Source: CAZYHS01 sp964647545
GTDB lineage: Bacteria > UBA10199 > GCA-002796325 > 1-14-0-20-49-13
Length of the DNA: 51,036 bases
Direction: 5' to 3'
Assembly: GCA_964647545.1 (NCBI GenBank)
Contig: CAZYHS010000014.1
Span: 1 to 51,036, forward strand
In this document: positions 32,994-41,196 of the stretch, one piece after another
How the letters are laid out: each line of letters begins with the position of its first letter
Numbering within the stretch: position 1 is the stretch's first letter
The notes under the pieces: model-generated
Database searches by the model: none
What the model was told of the DNA's origin: nothing
The model's input: only the letters and a program-made list of their open reading frames with translations
Translations under genes and position numbers: made by a program

Positions 32994-33805
32994 ATCCCCG
33001 GTTTACTAAAAAGTTCAAGAATCCATGTCGTAAGAAAATAATCCATTACCAGCACCGACACCGACGAAATTACGACGGCGCGCGTTGTGGCCGTGCCGAC
33101 ACCCTTCGCGCCGCCTCTGGCGATAAAACCCTGATGACAACTGATGACGGAAATAAAAAACCCGAAAAACGCAGATTTAATAAGTCCGCCTATGAAATCG
33201 CGCACCTCAAGATAGTAATAGAGTTTGTCAAAAAATGAGCTCTCTCCGATCTGCAGCAACTTCACGCCGACAAAGTAGGCCCCGATCATACCTATCAGAT
33301 CGAATAGAGCCGTCAAAAGAGGCGTCATCAAAGTAGCCGCAAGAACTCTAGGCACGACAAGATAATGCAAAGGGTTGACCGCCATCGTCTCAAGCGCGTC
33401 GATCTGTTCGGTAACCCTCATCGTTCCAAGCTCCGCAGCCATTGCCGAGCAAGCTCTTGCAGTTACCATCAAGGCCGTAAAAACAGGCGCGATCTCTCTT
33501 GCTAGCGCAATTCCAATCGTCGCCCCCACAAGCGATTCCGCGTTAAAGATAGCGAACGCTTTTCCGATCTGTAGCGCAAAGACGGCGCCGACGAACAAGC
33601 CGGTCAACAAAATTATCTGCGTTGACCTGACGCCTATGAACTCCATCTGTTTAAAAAGATTTCCTATACGGTAAGGTTTGCGGGGGAGCCAGCGGAGTGT
33701 TTCCCAAGTGAAAAGGCACCATTGGCCAAGCATGTTCATGGCCCTTACAAGAGAAGCGCCGACCAGCTCGGCGAACGGATGAATTAATTTTATGACCTTT
33801 TCCAT
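32990..33805 (-). CDS. mlaE: Mla-type lipid ABC transporter permease
   Basis: Integral inner-membrane permease that moves phospholipid between ATPase and MCE protein. The 271-residue protein has an N-terminal amphipathic stretch and about five membrane helices. Family signatures are GVRSTQIILLTGLFVGAV, REIAPVFTALMVTARACSA, ELGTMRVTEQIDALETM and PRVLAATLMTPLLT, then SCHQGFIARGGAKGVG before the last helix. The start codon directly follows the alr stop and has no clear SD, suggesting coupling. It forms the transporter core with the next two genes. Confidence 0.95.
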   Translation of the reverse strand: MEKVIKLIHPFAELVGASLVRAMNMLGQWCLFTWETLRWLPRKPYRIGNLFKQMEFIGVRSTQIILLTGLFVGAVFALQIGKAFAIFNAESLVGATIGIALAREIAPVFTALMVTARACSAMAAELGTMRVTEQIDALETMAVNPLHYLVVPRVLAATLMTPLLTALFDLIGMIGAYFVGVKLLQIGESSFFDKLYYYLEVRDFIGGLIKSAFFGFFISVISCHQGFIARGGAKGVGTATTRAVVISSVSVLVMDYFLTTWILELFSKPGM

Positions 33806-34945
33806 TTATTCAACGTAAACCCGCGGGATCCGTTTTGAGATGCCGCAAAGAATTTCGTAAGATATCGTTCTGGCCCAACTCCCGAGCTCGGACGCAAAAA
33901 GAGGATCACTCCCCTGACCGCCAAGTAAAACGACCTCGTCACCGACTCGTGTCTCGACGGCATCGGTAAGATCGATCATGATCATGTCCATTGTCACGCT
34001 TCCGACAACAGGAACCCTCTTCCCTCCGACAATCACAAAAGAAGAGTTTGACAGCGCCCACGGATAACCGTCGGCATAGCCGATAGGCAAAACTCCGATC
34101 CGCGACGAACGTTTTGTTTCGAAAGTCCGTCCGTAGCTGACTTGTGTCCCTGCCGGCACCGACTTGATCATTGCGATCTTGCTTTTAAGTGTCATGACCG
34201 GCTTTAGCTCGCACTCCGGATGAGAGTTCATATGCCTTGACGCGCCGTACAATGCGATTCCGGGCCTGCACCAGTGAGCCCCTCGCTTTGCCGCGGTCGT
34301 AAGTTTTCCGTTGAATAACGCCGTGCTGTTAGCAACATGCCAGATGTCGATCGCTCCGGCGATCTTTTCTATCTGCCCGACACAGCCATTGAAAAGCTCA
34401 AGCTGAAGGTTCGTCCAGTCTGAAGAGTCGGCGTCCGAAAAGTGTGTCATAACTCCGGCAAGACGCAAATGCGAGCACTGCCCGAGCTTTGACATAAACG
34501 CGGGAACAGATTGCGGCATAACTCCAAGCCGCGTCATTCCAGTATCGATCTTTAAATGGATAGAAACGATTTTTCCGGCAGCGGCAGCGGTCGCTTCAAG
34601 AAAATCCAGAACTTCGGTAGAGTGAACGACAGGAGTTAAATTCGCGCCGGCCATCATACCGGCGGCCGCATGACCGACACCCATCAGCCCGCCAAGCACA
34701 AGCACGGGAAGATGAATGCCACTCTCTCGAAGTTCAAGCCCCTCTTCAACGGTAGCAACTCCGAGGGAGACGGCTCCGCAATTTGCAAGTGTGCGCGAAA
34801 TTTGCACGGCCCCGTGCCCGTAAGCATCGGCCTTCACCATCCCCATAATGCCTACGTCGGGCGGCAGATTTTTTTTGATCGACTCAAAATTAGATCTGAG
34901 CGCGCCAATATGAATTTCTGCTCTTGTTGGTCTAAAAAATCCCAT
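33806..34945 (-). CDS. alr: Alanine racemase
   Basis: PLP enzyme that makes D-alanine for peptidoglycan. The 379-residue protein has the PLP-lysine motif MVKADAYGHG (about residues 36-45), LKIDTGMTRLG, RPGIALYG, the catalytic Tyr of the second domain in VSYGRTF, and GYADGYPW with SVTMDMIMIDLT. It heads the alr-mlaE-mlaF-mlaD-purH operon and ends one base before mlaE. There is no SD; a TTGACA promoter ends 15 nt upstream of the ATG, so the leader is only about 8 nt. The divergent MBL gene starts 37 nt away. Confidence 0.96.
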   Translation of the reverse strand: MGFFRPTRAEIHIGALRSNFESIKKNLPPDVGIMGMVKADAYGHGAVQISRTLANCGAVSLGVATVEEGLELRESGIHLPVLVLGGLMGVGHAAAGMMAGANLTPVVHSTEVLDFLEATAAAAGKIVSIHLKIDTGMTRLGVMPQSVPAFMSKLGQCSHLRLAGVMTHFSDADSSDWTNLQLELFNGCVGQIEKIAGAIDIWHVANSTALFNGKLTTAAKRGAHWCRPGIALYGASRHMNSHPECELKPVMTLKSKIAMIKSVPAGTQVSYGRTFETKRSSRIGVLPIGYADGYPWALSNSSFVIVGGKRVPVVGSVTMDMIMIDLTDAVETRVGDEVVLLGGQGSDPLFASELGSWARTISYEILCGISKRIPRVYVE

Positions 34946-34960
34946 AAAATAATTGCGGTT

Positions 34961-34989
34961 TGCGTATCAATTTGGTAGCCGTATGTCAA
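34961..34989 (-). promoter_or_regulatory. Candidate near-leaderless promoter of the alr operon
   Basis: Perfect TTGACA (34989..34984), 17-bp spacer, TACGCA (34966..34961), 15 nt to the alr ATG. The -35 box overlaps the start region of the divergent MBL-fold gene. Confidence 0.55.
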
Positions 34990-35786
34990 TGATTGCAATT
35001 ACTTACATCGGTCATGCGACGACCATTATCGAAAGTGAAAAAGCAAAAGTCATCACAGATCCGCACCTGACAGCAAAGACCCTCTGCGTAAAAAGATCTG
35101 AAAAACTAGACCTCGATTTTTCGCGGCTCGACGGGCTCGATGCTATCTTGATAAGCCACGCTCACCACGGGCATCTTAACCTTAACAGCTTCAAATATTT
35201 TTCGAGCTCGGTTCCGGTATTTGTTCCGACCGGACTTGGAGCTTACGTTAGCAAATTTGTCAGAAATCCGGTGGTCGAACTCGAACATTGGACAAGTCAC
35301 AAACTTCCGGGCGGAGCCGAAGTTTTAGCCCTTCCGGCAAAACATCTAGGTTTTAGATGGGTCCCCATTAGACGTCGAACCTGCAATTCTTACATCGTCA
35401 CTCTTCCATGCGGAGATGACGACGCTCCTCTGGCGCCTAAAACAAATTCGGTTTTTTTCGCAGGAGACACGGCGTTTGGAAGGCACTTTGCCGAGATACG
35501 AGAATTCTTCGAGCAGACCTCAAAGATAGACGCCGCGATACTACCGATCGGCGGATGGTCGCCATCCTTCATAATGAAATATTTTCACATGAATCCGGCC
35601 GAGGCGCTCGAAGCCTTCAGAGTGCTGGGGGCTAAACATCTCGTCCCGATACATTACGACACCTTCCGTCTAACGCTCGACAAAAAAGAAGAAAGTTTGG
35701 AATGGCTTTCGCGGCTTGCTCTTGAGCGCGAAATGGCCGACAAAGTTCAGATACTCAGACCGTGCGAAACCTTTAAGTTCGATTGA
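34983..35786 (+). CDS. MBL-fold metal-dependent hydrolase-like protein (UlaG/NAPE-PLD group) with altered metal motif
   Basis: 267 residues from the ATG at 34983; an ATG two codons later is equally possible. Fold markers are ITYIGHATTIIE at the N-terminus, TDPH, SHAHHGHLN, VFFAGDTAFG, ILPIGGWSP, and a late PIHYDTF. This is the NAPE-PLD/UlaG branch of the metallo-beta-lactamase fold. The metal motif should be HxHxDH but reads HAHHGH, so the Asp of the second metal site is Gly. The later Asp (GDT) and His (PIHYD) are kept, so one-metal binding is possible. The substrate is unknown. It is a single gene, divergent from alr; its 3' end overlaps rnhB by 14 nt on the opposite strand. Confidence 0.8.
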   Translation: MSMIAITYIGHATTIIESEKAKVITDPHLTAKTLCVKRSEKLDLDFSRLDGLDAILISHAHHGHLNLNSFKYFSSSVPVFVPTGLGAYVSKFVRNPVVELEHWTSHKLPGGAEVLALPAKHLGFRWVPIRRRTCNSYIVTLPCGDDDAPLAPKTNSVFFAGDTAFGRHFAEIREFFEQTSKIDAAILPIGGWSPSFIMKYFHMNPAEALEAFRVLGAKHLVPIHYDTFRLTLDKKEESLEWLSRLALEREMADKVQILRPCETFKFD

Positions 35787-36420
35787 TAATTTCAGCGACA
35801 GGAGCAAAGCTTTTTCTATGAATTGGGCTCGGGCCCGAACGCCTAAGCTCGTCTAGGTGCGCCTTTGTGCCGTAGCCCTTGTGGGCCGCAAAACTAAAGT
35901 CAGGATATTTTTCTTCCATCGAGGCCATCATTCTATCGCGCGAAACTTTGGCGATTATCGACGCCGCGGCGATCGACAGGCTCAAAGAATCCCCTCCGAT
36001 GATAGTTCTCTGAGGTATCGATATTTCCGGAACTATAAAATTACCGTCAACCAAAAGGTGTGAGGGCTGCGTCCTGAGGGAAAAAAGGGCCATGCGCATC
36101 GCTTTCAATGAAGCCTGAAGAATATTTATTCTGTCGATCTCATCGGGTTCAACTACACCGAGCCCGAATGAAACGGCTTCTTTTGAAATAACATCGAACA
36201 GCTCATCTCTTTTTTTGGGGGAAAGTTTTTTTGAATCGTCAACGCCGGCGATCTGCAAATCTTTCGGAAGAATAACGCAGGCGGCAACTACGGGGCCGGC
36301 AATACAGCCTCGGCCGACCTCATCGACGCCGGCAACAAGAGAAGCCCCCGCCAAGTAAAGCTCTCTCTCAAATGAGAGGCCAACTGAATGCTTTGTCCGG
36401 ATAGTATTCCCCCGCGCCAT
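35773..36420 (-). CDS. rnhB: Ribonuclease HII
   Basis: Cleaves RNA in RNA/DNA hybrids and at single ribonucleotides. The 215-residue protein has the active-site signature VAGVDEVGRGCIAGPVV (Asp, Glu), DDSKKLSPKKRDELF, a conserved LLVDGN Asp, and SIIAKVSRDRMM. About 20 residues precede the core, a plausible short extension. It follows rplS, as in many genomes, but has its own TTGACT-17-TAGTAG promoter ending 11 nt before the ATG and no SD. Its 3' end overlaps that of the convergent MBL-fold gene. Confidence 0.95.
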   Translation of the reverse strand: MARGNTIRTKHSVGLSFERELYLAGASLVAGVDEVGRGCIAGPVVAACVILPKDLQIAGVDDSKKLSPKKRDELFDVISKEAVSFGLGVVEPDEIDRINILQASLKAMRMALFSLRTQPSHLLVDGNFIVPEISIPQRTIIGGDSLSLSIAAASIIAKVSRDRMMASMEEKYPDFSFAAHKGYGTKAHLDELRRSGPSPIHRKSFAPVAEIINRT

Positions 36421-36431
36421 GATGGAGTGAA

Positions 36432-36460
36432 CTACTAGTGCGACGGGGTTTTCTAGTCAA
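36432..36460 (-). promoter_or_regulatory. Candidate leaderless promoter of rnhB
   Basis: TTGACT (36460..36455), 17-bp spacer, TAGTAG (36437..36432), eleven nt to the ATG at 36420. It lies in the 67-nt gap between rplS and rnhB, which has no SD. Confidence 0.5.
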
Positions 36461-36487
36461 GCTCGCCGATCGGATCTAACAAAAAAA

Positions 36488-36901
36488 TCAGGCTTCAGCC
36501 GTAGCGGAAGGAGCTTCTGCAGACTCTGCGGCTACCTCTTCGTTTTCACCGCCGAGATTGGTCTGGCGTTCTTCGATTCGGGCCGCTCTACCTGAAAGCT
36601 CACGGAGGTAATAAAGCTTGGCGCGGCTGACCGAACCATGCTGCTCGACCTCGATCCTGTCGATAACCGGCGAATGGAGCTGAAAGATTCTCTCAACGCC
36701 GATGCCGTAGGAAACTTTTCTGACCGTGAAAGTTTCGGTGATAGCACTTCCCTTACGGGCGATAACCGTCCCTTTGAAAGCCTGAATACGCTCTTTCTCG
36801 CCCTCTTTCACTTTGCTGTAAACACAGACAGTGTCACCGGGCCTGAAACTCGGAAGCCCGTTTTTAAGCTGACGTCTGTTAAGTTCGAACATTAGATTCA
36901 T
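36488..36901 (-). CDS. rplS: 50S ribosomal protein L19
   Basis: L19 lies at the 30S-50S interface. Core residues ~12-115 carry the family pattern: PSFRPGDTVCVYSKVKEG, RIQAFKGTVIARKG, TFTVRKVSYGIGVERIF, LHSPVIDRIEV and RAKLYYLRELSGRAARI. The last ~20 residues are an acidic/Ala tail (EEVAAESAEAPSATAEA) not found in most L19, making 137 residues against the usual ~115. AGAGG precedes the ATG. It follows trmD by 23 nt in the rpsP-khpA-trmD-rplS operon. Confidence 0.97.
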   Translation of the reverse strand: MNLMFELNRRQLKNGLPSFRPGDTVCVYSKVKEGEKERIQAFKGTVIARKGSAITETFTVRKVSYGIGVERIFQLHSPVIDRIEVEQHGSVSRAKLYYLRELSGRAARIEERQTNLGGENEEVAAESAEAPSATAEA

Positions 36902-36924
36902 ACTCTTACCTCTTTTTATTTATT

Positions 36925-37605
36925 TTACTTTTTAATTAACATATCCGGCCGACGTTTAAGCGTTCTTTCGATTGAACGTTCGTGCCGCCATTTTTCAATT
37001 TCACTATGGTTGCCCTTCATTAAGACCTCGGGCACCTTCATACCTCTGAACTCAAAAGGCCTTGTGTACTGGGGATGCTCAAGCAGCCCGTTGGCATGAG
37101 ATTCATTTTTAATCGAATCGACGTTGCCAAGCACTTTGGGCAGCAGCCTTATCACGGCGTCGCAAACTATCATGGCGGGTATCTCGCCGCCGCTTGTCAC
37201 ATAGTCGCCGACCGATATTTCGCGATCAACGCAACTTTCGAGAAATCTCTCGTCAACGCCTTCATATCTGCCGCACACTAAAACCAATTGGTCTAATTTT
37301 GAAAGATCTTCAGCCAACTTGTGGGTCAGCTTTTCACCTTGCGCCGATAAAAAGATCACTTCCCTCTTTTTCCCGGCCTGCTCGACATTTTCAAGCGCCC
37401 TGCACAGCACGTCGGGCTTCATTACCATTCCGGCACCGCCCCCGTAAGGCGCGTCGTCAACAGTTCGATGAGCGCCCTCGGCATGAGCTCTAATGTCGTG
37501 CGTTCTAAGTTCAACCGCTTTCGCTTCAACGGCGCGTTTGATTATCGTCGCTCCGAAGACCGAAGAGAACATCTCGGGGAAAATGGTCAAAATGTCTATC
37601 TGCAC
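36925..37605 (-). CDS. trmD: tRNA (guanine-N1-)-methyltransferase
   Basis: Makes m1G37 in tRNAs reading CNN/CCN/CGG codons, preventing +1 frameshifts. The 226-residue SPOUT protein shows IDILTIFPEMF, DDAPYGGGAGMVMKPD, LVCGRYEGVDERF, EISVGDYVTSGGEIPAM and LEHPQYTRPFEFRG. GTG start, no clear SD, 7 nt after khpA. In most genomes rimM lies between khpA and trmD; here it does not. Confidence 0.97.
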   Translation of the reverse strand: MQIDILTIFPEMFSSVFGATIIKRAVEAKAVELRTHDIRAHAEGAHRTVDDAPYGGGAGMVMKPDVLCRALENVEQAGKKREVIFLSAQGEKLTHKLAEDLSKLDQLVLVCGRYEGVDERFLESCVDREISVGDYVTSGGEIPAMIVCDAVIRLLPKVLGNVDSIKNESHANGLLEHPQYTRPFEFRGMKVPEVLMKGNHSEIEKWRHERSIERTLKRRPDMLIKK

Positions 37606-37612
37606 TAAGATC

Positions 37613-37852
37613 TTATTCTATGATCTCGAGCACCGAGCGCTTTTTCAACTTCGCAGAGGCAGCGCTCAAAATTGTGCGAAGAGATCTTGCGGTGCGGCCC
37701 TCTTTGCCGATGATCTTGCCGAGGTCCTCTTTTGCGACCTTCAACTCGAACACCGTCGTCTGTTCGCCGTCAACCTCAGAGACCGAAACGCCGTCCGGAT
37801 TGTCAACCAGCGCTTTCGCCATATACTCCACGAGCGTCTTGAGACTCTCCAT
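37613..37852 (-). CDS. khpA: KH-domain RNA-binding protein KhpA
   Basis: 79 residues, one KH domain with the GxxG loop in IIGKEGRTARSLRTIL. KhpA proteins bind RNA, often as partners of KhpB/Jag, and are typically encoded between rpsP and rimM/trmD, as here. The ATG has GAGGAGG at about 8 nt. Position and length agree with the family. Confidence 0.93.
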   Translation of the reverse strand: MESLKTLVEYMAKALVDNPDGVSVSEVDGEQTTVFELKVAKEDLGKIIGKEGRTARSLRTILSAASAKLKKRSVLEIIE

Positions 37853-37873
37853 ACCGCATCCTCCTCATTAGAA

Positions 37874-38101
37874 CTATTTTACAAGCTGCGACATTGTCTG
37901 CGAAAGGCGAGCGCCTTTGCTTACCCAATAGTCGAATCTCTCTTTATCGAGAGTGATCTTTTCGGTCGCTTTTTTCGGGTCATATGATCCGATAACTTCG
38001 ATCGACTTGCCTGCTGCCGGCTTGCGCTGATCGGCCGCAACGATCCTGTAAAAAGGCGAATTGCGTTTTCCACAGCGTGAAAGCCTGATTGTAACTGACA
38101 T
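37874..38101 (-). CDS. rpsP: 30S ribosomal protein S16
   Basis: 75 residues, near the normal bS16 length, with the typical opening VTIRLSRCGKRNSPFYRIVAADQR, cited here in part (RLSRCGKRNSPFYRIV), then IEVIGSYDPKK and a C-terminal RLSQTMSQLVK. It is a 30S assembly protein. AAGGAG lies 8 nt before the ATG. First gene of the rpsP-khpA-trmD-rplS operon, behind a strong promoter at 38148-38176. Confidence 0.97.
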   Translation of the reverse strand: MSVTIRLSRCGKRNSPFYRIVAADQRKPAAGKSIEVIGSYDPKKATEKITLDKERFDYWVSKGARLSQTMSQLVK

Positions 38102-38147
38102 ACCTATTTCTCCTTCGTTCTTAAACCGTCAAAAATTTGGACGCGCC

Positions 38148-38176
38148 TATCTATGAGTTTTTAGTTTTTTTGTCAA
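38148..38176 (-). promoter_or_regulatory. Promoter of the rpsP operon
   Basis: Perfect TTGACA (38176..38171), 17-bp A-rich spacer, TAGATA (38153..38148), then a GGCGCG discriminator, as at growth-controlled promoters. It leaves a leader of about 40 nt containing the rpsP ribosome site. Confidence 0.7.
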
Positions 38177-38207
38177 GAAAAGACTTGGACTTTCAGTGAC
38201 TTGCCAA

Positions 38208-39053
38208 CTAAAACGAGGCCAACCTTGCCACAACGCGTTCTATCAACCAGTTTGGAGTAGATGAGCCGGCCGTCACACCTACCACCTCAAAGCTATTGAA
38301 ATCGTTAGGGTTTAATTCGTTTTCCGTTTCAATGTGAAAGGTGGGAGCCCCTATTTCGTTTGAAATTTGCGCTAATTTTGTGGTGTTGGCGCTGTTAAAA
38401 CCTCCGACCACAACCATAGCATCGACCTGTCTTGCCAGCTCTCTGACCTCCTCCTGACGTTCGGTCGTGGAATGACAAATCGTGTTGAAAATAACCGCGT
38501 CCGGATAGATCGACTTGATGACCATTATCAGCTCTTCGAACTTATCTTCCTTCTGAGTGCTTTGAGCGACCACGCAAACATCTTTCCAGTCGCGCGGCAG
38601 ACGCTCGATCTCTTCGCGAGTTAGGACCGCAACACCGCGGCCTTCGGCGTAACCCAGCAAAGCGGCGACCTCCGGATGCTCGCGATTGCCGACGATTATC
38701 GTGTGATAGCCTTTTTTAACGTGTTTTCTGACAAGCCCCTGAATAATTCCCACGTCGGGACAAGTTGCGTCGCAAATTCTTGCGCCGGTGCATCTTAGTT
38801 TCTGGCGCTCTTCCGGAGAGAGACCGTGGGTTCTAATATAAATCGTGCCGTTAAGTTTTTCGGGGATTTTATCCAGAACTCCGACACCCTTTTCTTCGAG
38901 CATCTCAACCGCCTGAGGGTTGTGAATCAGCGGGCCGTAAGTATAAACTTTTTCGCCGCTGGAGTTGGACTTAATGGTCTCAAGAACTTTGTCGAATGCC
39001 CTCTTCACGCCCCAGCAAAATCCGGCCGACTTTGCAACAATGACTCGTTTCAC
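38208..39053 (-). CDS. ispH: 4-hydroxy-3-methylbut-2-enyl diphosphate reductase
   Basis: Last step of the MEP isoprenoid pathway, a [4Fe-4S] enzyme. Three cluster cysteines are visible in SAGFCWGVKRA, ICDATCPDVG and NTICHSTTERQEE, and the family segment THGLSPEERQKL is present. The 281-residue length is standard. The GTG start has AAGGAG five nt upstream and overlaps the end of nusB by 4 nt. It is the last gene of ribE-ribBA-ribH-nusB-ispH, so the organism uses the MEP route. Confidence 0.96.
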   Translation of the reverse strand: MKRVIVAKSAGFCWGVKRAFDKVLETIKSNSSGEKVYTYGPLIHNPQAVEMLEEKGVGVLDKIPEKLNGTIYIRTHGLSPEERQKLRCTGARICDATCPDVGIIQGLVRKHVKKGYHTIIVGNREHPEVAALLGYAEGRGVAVLTREEIERLPRDWKDVCVVAQSTQKEDKFEELIMVIKSIYPDAVIFNTICHSTTERQEEVRELARQVDAMVVVGGFNSANTTKLAQISNEIGAPTFHIETENELNPNDFNSFEVVGVTAGSSTPNWLIERVVARLASF

Positions 39054-39475
39054 GCCTGCTCCTTTTTCGTGGTCATTTTTGCTATCCGGTCCAAAATGCC
39101 GTTGATGAAAGCGCCGCTCTCTTCGGTGCCGAACTGTTTGGCAATTTCAATAGCTTCGTTAAGCGTCACTCTTGAAGGAATGTCTTCGCAATATAAAAGT
39201 TCGAAGGCCGCAAGCCGCAAAATATTTCTATCGACGATCGACATGCGCGGCACTTTCCAGTTCGTAGAACACTCGCCTATTTTTGTATCGAGCGAATCGA
39301 GTTTTTCACGCGTCCCTCTAACGAGACGCTCGGTAAAGCTCATGACGTCGAGATTTTTCTCCTCGCAGTGAGCCCCCCAGAAAAGCCGCAGAGCCTGATC
39401 GCAAGTGTGCGGAGCAATATCCATCGAATAAAGAACCTGCAGGGCAAGTTCGCGTGATTTGCGTCTGTCGCCCAT
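39050..39475 (-). CDS. nusB: Transcription antitermination factor NusB
   Basis: A small helical RNA-binding protein that joins NusE on boxA RNA in rRNA antitermination. 141 residues with the family start RKSRELALQVLYSMDI and the C-terminal LRLAAFELLYCEDIPSRVTLNEAIEIAKQFG, cited here in parts, then GAFINGILDRI. It follows ribH by 2 nt with no clear SD and overlaps ispH by 4 nt. The ribH-nusB pairing is very common in bacteria. Confidence 0.95.
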   Translation of the reverse strand: MGDRRKSRELALQVLYSMDIAPHTCDQALRLFWGAHCEEKNLDVMSFTERLVRGTREKLDSLDTKIGECSTNWKVPRMSIVDRNILRLAAFELLYCEDIPSRVTLNEAIEIAKQFGTEESGAFINGILDRIAKMTTKKEQA

Positions 39476-39477
39476 AA

Positions 39478-39942
39478 TTAAATTTTCTTGAGAACGTTAA
39501 CGGTTTCAACAAGTGCGAGGAGAGCCTCTTCGCCTTTGTTGCCCTGTTTCGCGCCGGCACGTTCGATCGCCTGTTCGAGGCTTTCGGCCGTGATAACGCC
39601 AAACGATGTCGGAACGCCCGTCGCAAGATTGACCTGCGCAACGCCTTTGGCGACTTCTCCAGCGATAAAATCAAAGTGCGGTGTACCGCCTCTGATGACC
39701 GCGCCAAGACAAAGGACGCCGTCGAACTTTTTGCTCTGCGCCATTTTCATTGCGGCGAGAGGTATCTCGAACGACCCCGGAACCTTCAAAACAGTGACGT
39801 CGTCTTCGCTGCCGCCAAGCCTCACAAACGAGCTGATCGCCCCCGAGAGAAGCCTGTCGCTGATCATACTGTTGAAACGCGCGACAACGACGGCGACTTT
39901 AAGCCCCTTCGCCTCGATCGTCCCTTCCAAAATTTTCGCCAT
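39478..39942 (-). CDS. ribH: 6,7-dimethyl-8-ribityllumazine synthase
   Basis: Condenses the ribityl-aminopyrimidine with dihydroxybutanone phosphate in riboflavin synthesis. 154 residues with VVARFNSMISDRLL, KVPGSFEIPLAA, VLCLGAVIRGGTPHFDFI (includes the catalytic His), and PTSFGVITAESLEQAIERAG. This is the typical icosahedral-type length. It lies between ribBA and nusB in the riboflavin operon. Confidence 0.97.
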   Translation of the reverse strand: MAKILEGTIEAKGLKVAVVVARFNSMISDRLLSGAISSFVRLGGSEDDVTVLKVPGSFEIPLAAMKMAQSKKFDGVLCLGAVIRGGTPHFDFIAGEVAKGVAQVNLATGVPTSFGVITAESLEQAIERAGAKQGNKGEEALLALVETVNVLKKI

Positions 39943-39965
39943 AAAATTCTCCTTTGATTTTTTAA

Positions 39966-41192
39966 TTAAACTTTTTGCAACATGTGGCCGAGCTTTTCGC
40001 GCTTAGTCTTAAGATAGAACTCGTTCGAATCGCACGGCATAATTTCAAGCGGCACACGTTCGACTATTTCGAGCCCGTAGCCTTCAAGGCCTACGATCTT
40101 TCTAGGATTGTTGGTAAGCAATTTTATTTTCTTAAGCCCGAGCTCTTTTAAAATCTGAGCGCCTATTCCATACTGACGCAGGTCGGCCGCAAAACCGAGC
40201 GCAACGTTGGCTTCCACGGTGTCAAGGCCGTCGTCCTGCAAAGCATAGGCTTTTATCTTATTGAGAAGCCCGATCCCGCGCCCCTCCTGCCTGATGTAGA
40301 GCAAAACGCCCCTGTTCTCTTTTTCGATCATTTCAAGAGCGGTGCGGAGTTGGTTGCCGCAATCGCAGCGAGCGCTGCCGAAAACGTCTCCGGTCAAACA
40401 TTCGGAGTGAACGCGGACAAGGACCGGTTCGTTCGTTGTGATGTCGCCTTTTATGACCGCGACGTGAGTGCGGGTATCGGCATCGTTTTCGAAAGCGACT
40501 ATCTTAAAACCTTCGCCGACATTTAGCGGAAGCTCGGCTTCGGCCGCGCGTCTGACGAGTTTTTCTTTGCGGGTGCGATATTTGATGATGTCGGCAACCG
40601 AAACGATACAGAGGTTGTGCTCGACCGCAAATTTTTCAAGCTGCGGCATGCGCGCCATCGAACCGTCGTCATTCATGATCTCGCAAATAACGGCCGCCGA
40701 TTTAAATCCCGCCATGCGGGAGAGATCGACCGAGCCTTCGGTTTGACCCGTGCGAACCAGCACTCCGCCGCCAACCGCCTTAAGCGGAAAAATGTGGCCG
40801 GGCCTGACAAAATCTTCGGGTTTCGCGTCGTCGGCGATCGCGCGCAAAATTGTGTGAGACCTGTCGTGCGCCGAAATGCCGGTGGTCGTCCCCTCTTTAG
40901 CGTCGATCGAAACCGTAAAGCCGGTGTGAAAGCGCGACGTGTTGTCGTTTACCATCAAAGGGAGATCGAGCTTTTTCGTATATTCTTCGGTCAGCGAAAG
41001 ACAAATCAGGCCACGCCCATATTTTGCCATGAAATTTACAACTTCAGGCGTGGCAAGTTCGGCCGGAATTGCAAAGTCGCCTTCGTTTTCACGGTCTTCA
41101 TCGTCAACCATGATAACCATGCGGCCCTTTTTAAATTCGCTTATGGCCTTTTCAACTTTTTCGATAGCTTCTTTGTCGTTTGTATTGTGCAT
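39966..41192 (-). CDS. ribBA: Bifunctional 3,4-dihydroxybutanone-4-phosphate synthase/GTP cyclohydrolase II
   Basis: Supplies both precursors of riboflavin. The N-terminal DHBP synthase domain (~1-205) has VDDEDRENEGDFAIPA, a TTGISAHDRSHTI segment and RPGHIFPL. The C-terminal GTP cyclohydrolase II domain (~210-408) has VRVHSECLTGDVFGSARCD with the zinc cysteines, then CGNQL, IRQEGRGIGLLNKI and LTNNPRKI. 408 residues is normal. It follows ribE by about 4 nt. No ribD is present in this window. Confidence 0.97.
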   Translation of the reverse strand: MHNTNDKEAIEKVEKAISEFKKGRMVIMVDDEDRENEGDFAIPAELATPEVVNFMAKYGRGLICLSLTEEYTKKLDLPLMVNDNTSRFHTGFTVSIDAKEGTTTGISAHDRSHTILRAIADDAKPEDFVRPGHIFPLKAVGGGVLVRTGQTEGSVDLSRMAGFKSAAVICEIMNDDGSMARMPQLEKFAVEHNLCIVSVADIIKYRTRKEKLVRRAAEAELPLNVGEGFKIVAFENDADTRTHVAVIKGDITTNEPVLVRVHSECLTGDVFGSARCDCGNQLRTALEMIEKENRGVLLYIRQEGRGIGLLNKIKAYALQDDGLDTVEANVALGFAADLRQYGIGAQILKELGLKKIKLLTNNPRKIVGLEGYGLEIVERVPLEIMPCDSNEFYLKTKREKLGHMLQKV

Positions 41193-41196
41193 AATT

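Noticed and set aside
34953..34982. N-terminal extension of the MBL-fold protein from the TTG at 34953
   Set aside because: No SD, and the family N-terminus begins at the ATG at 34983 or 34989.
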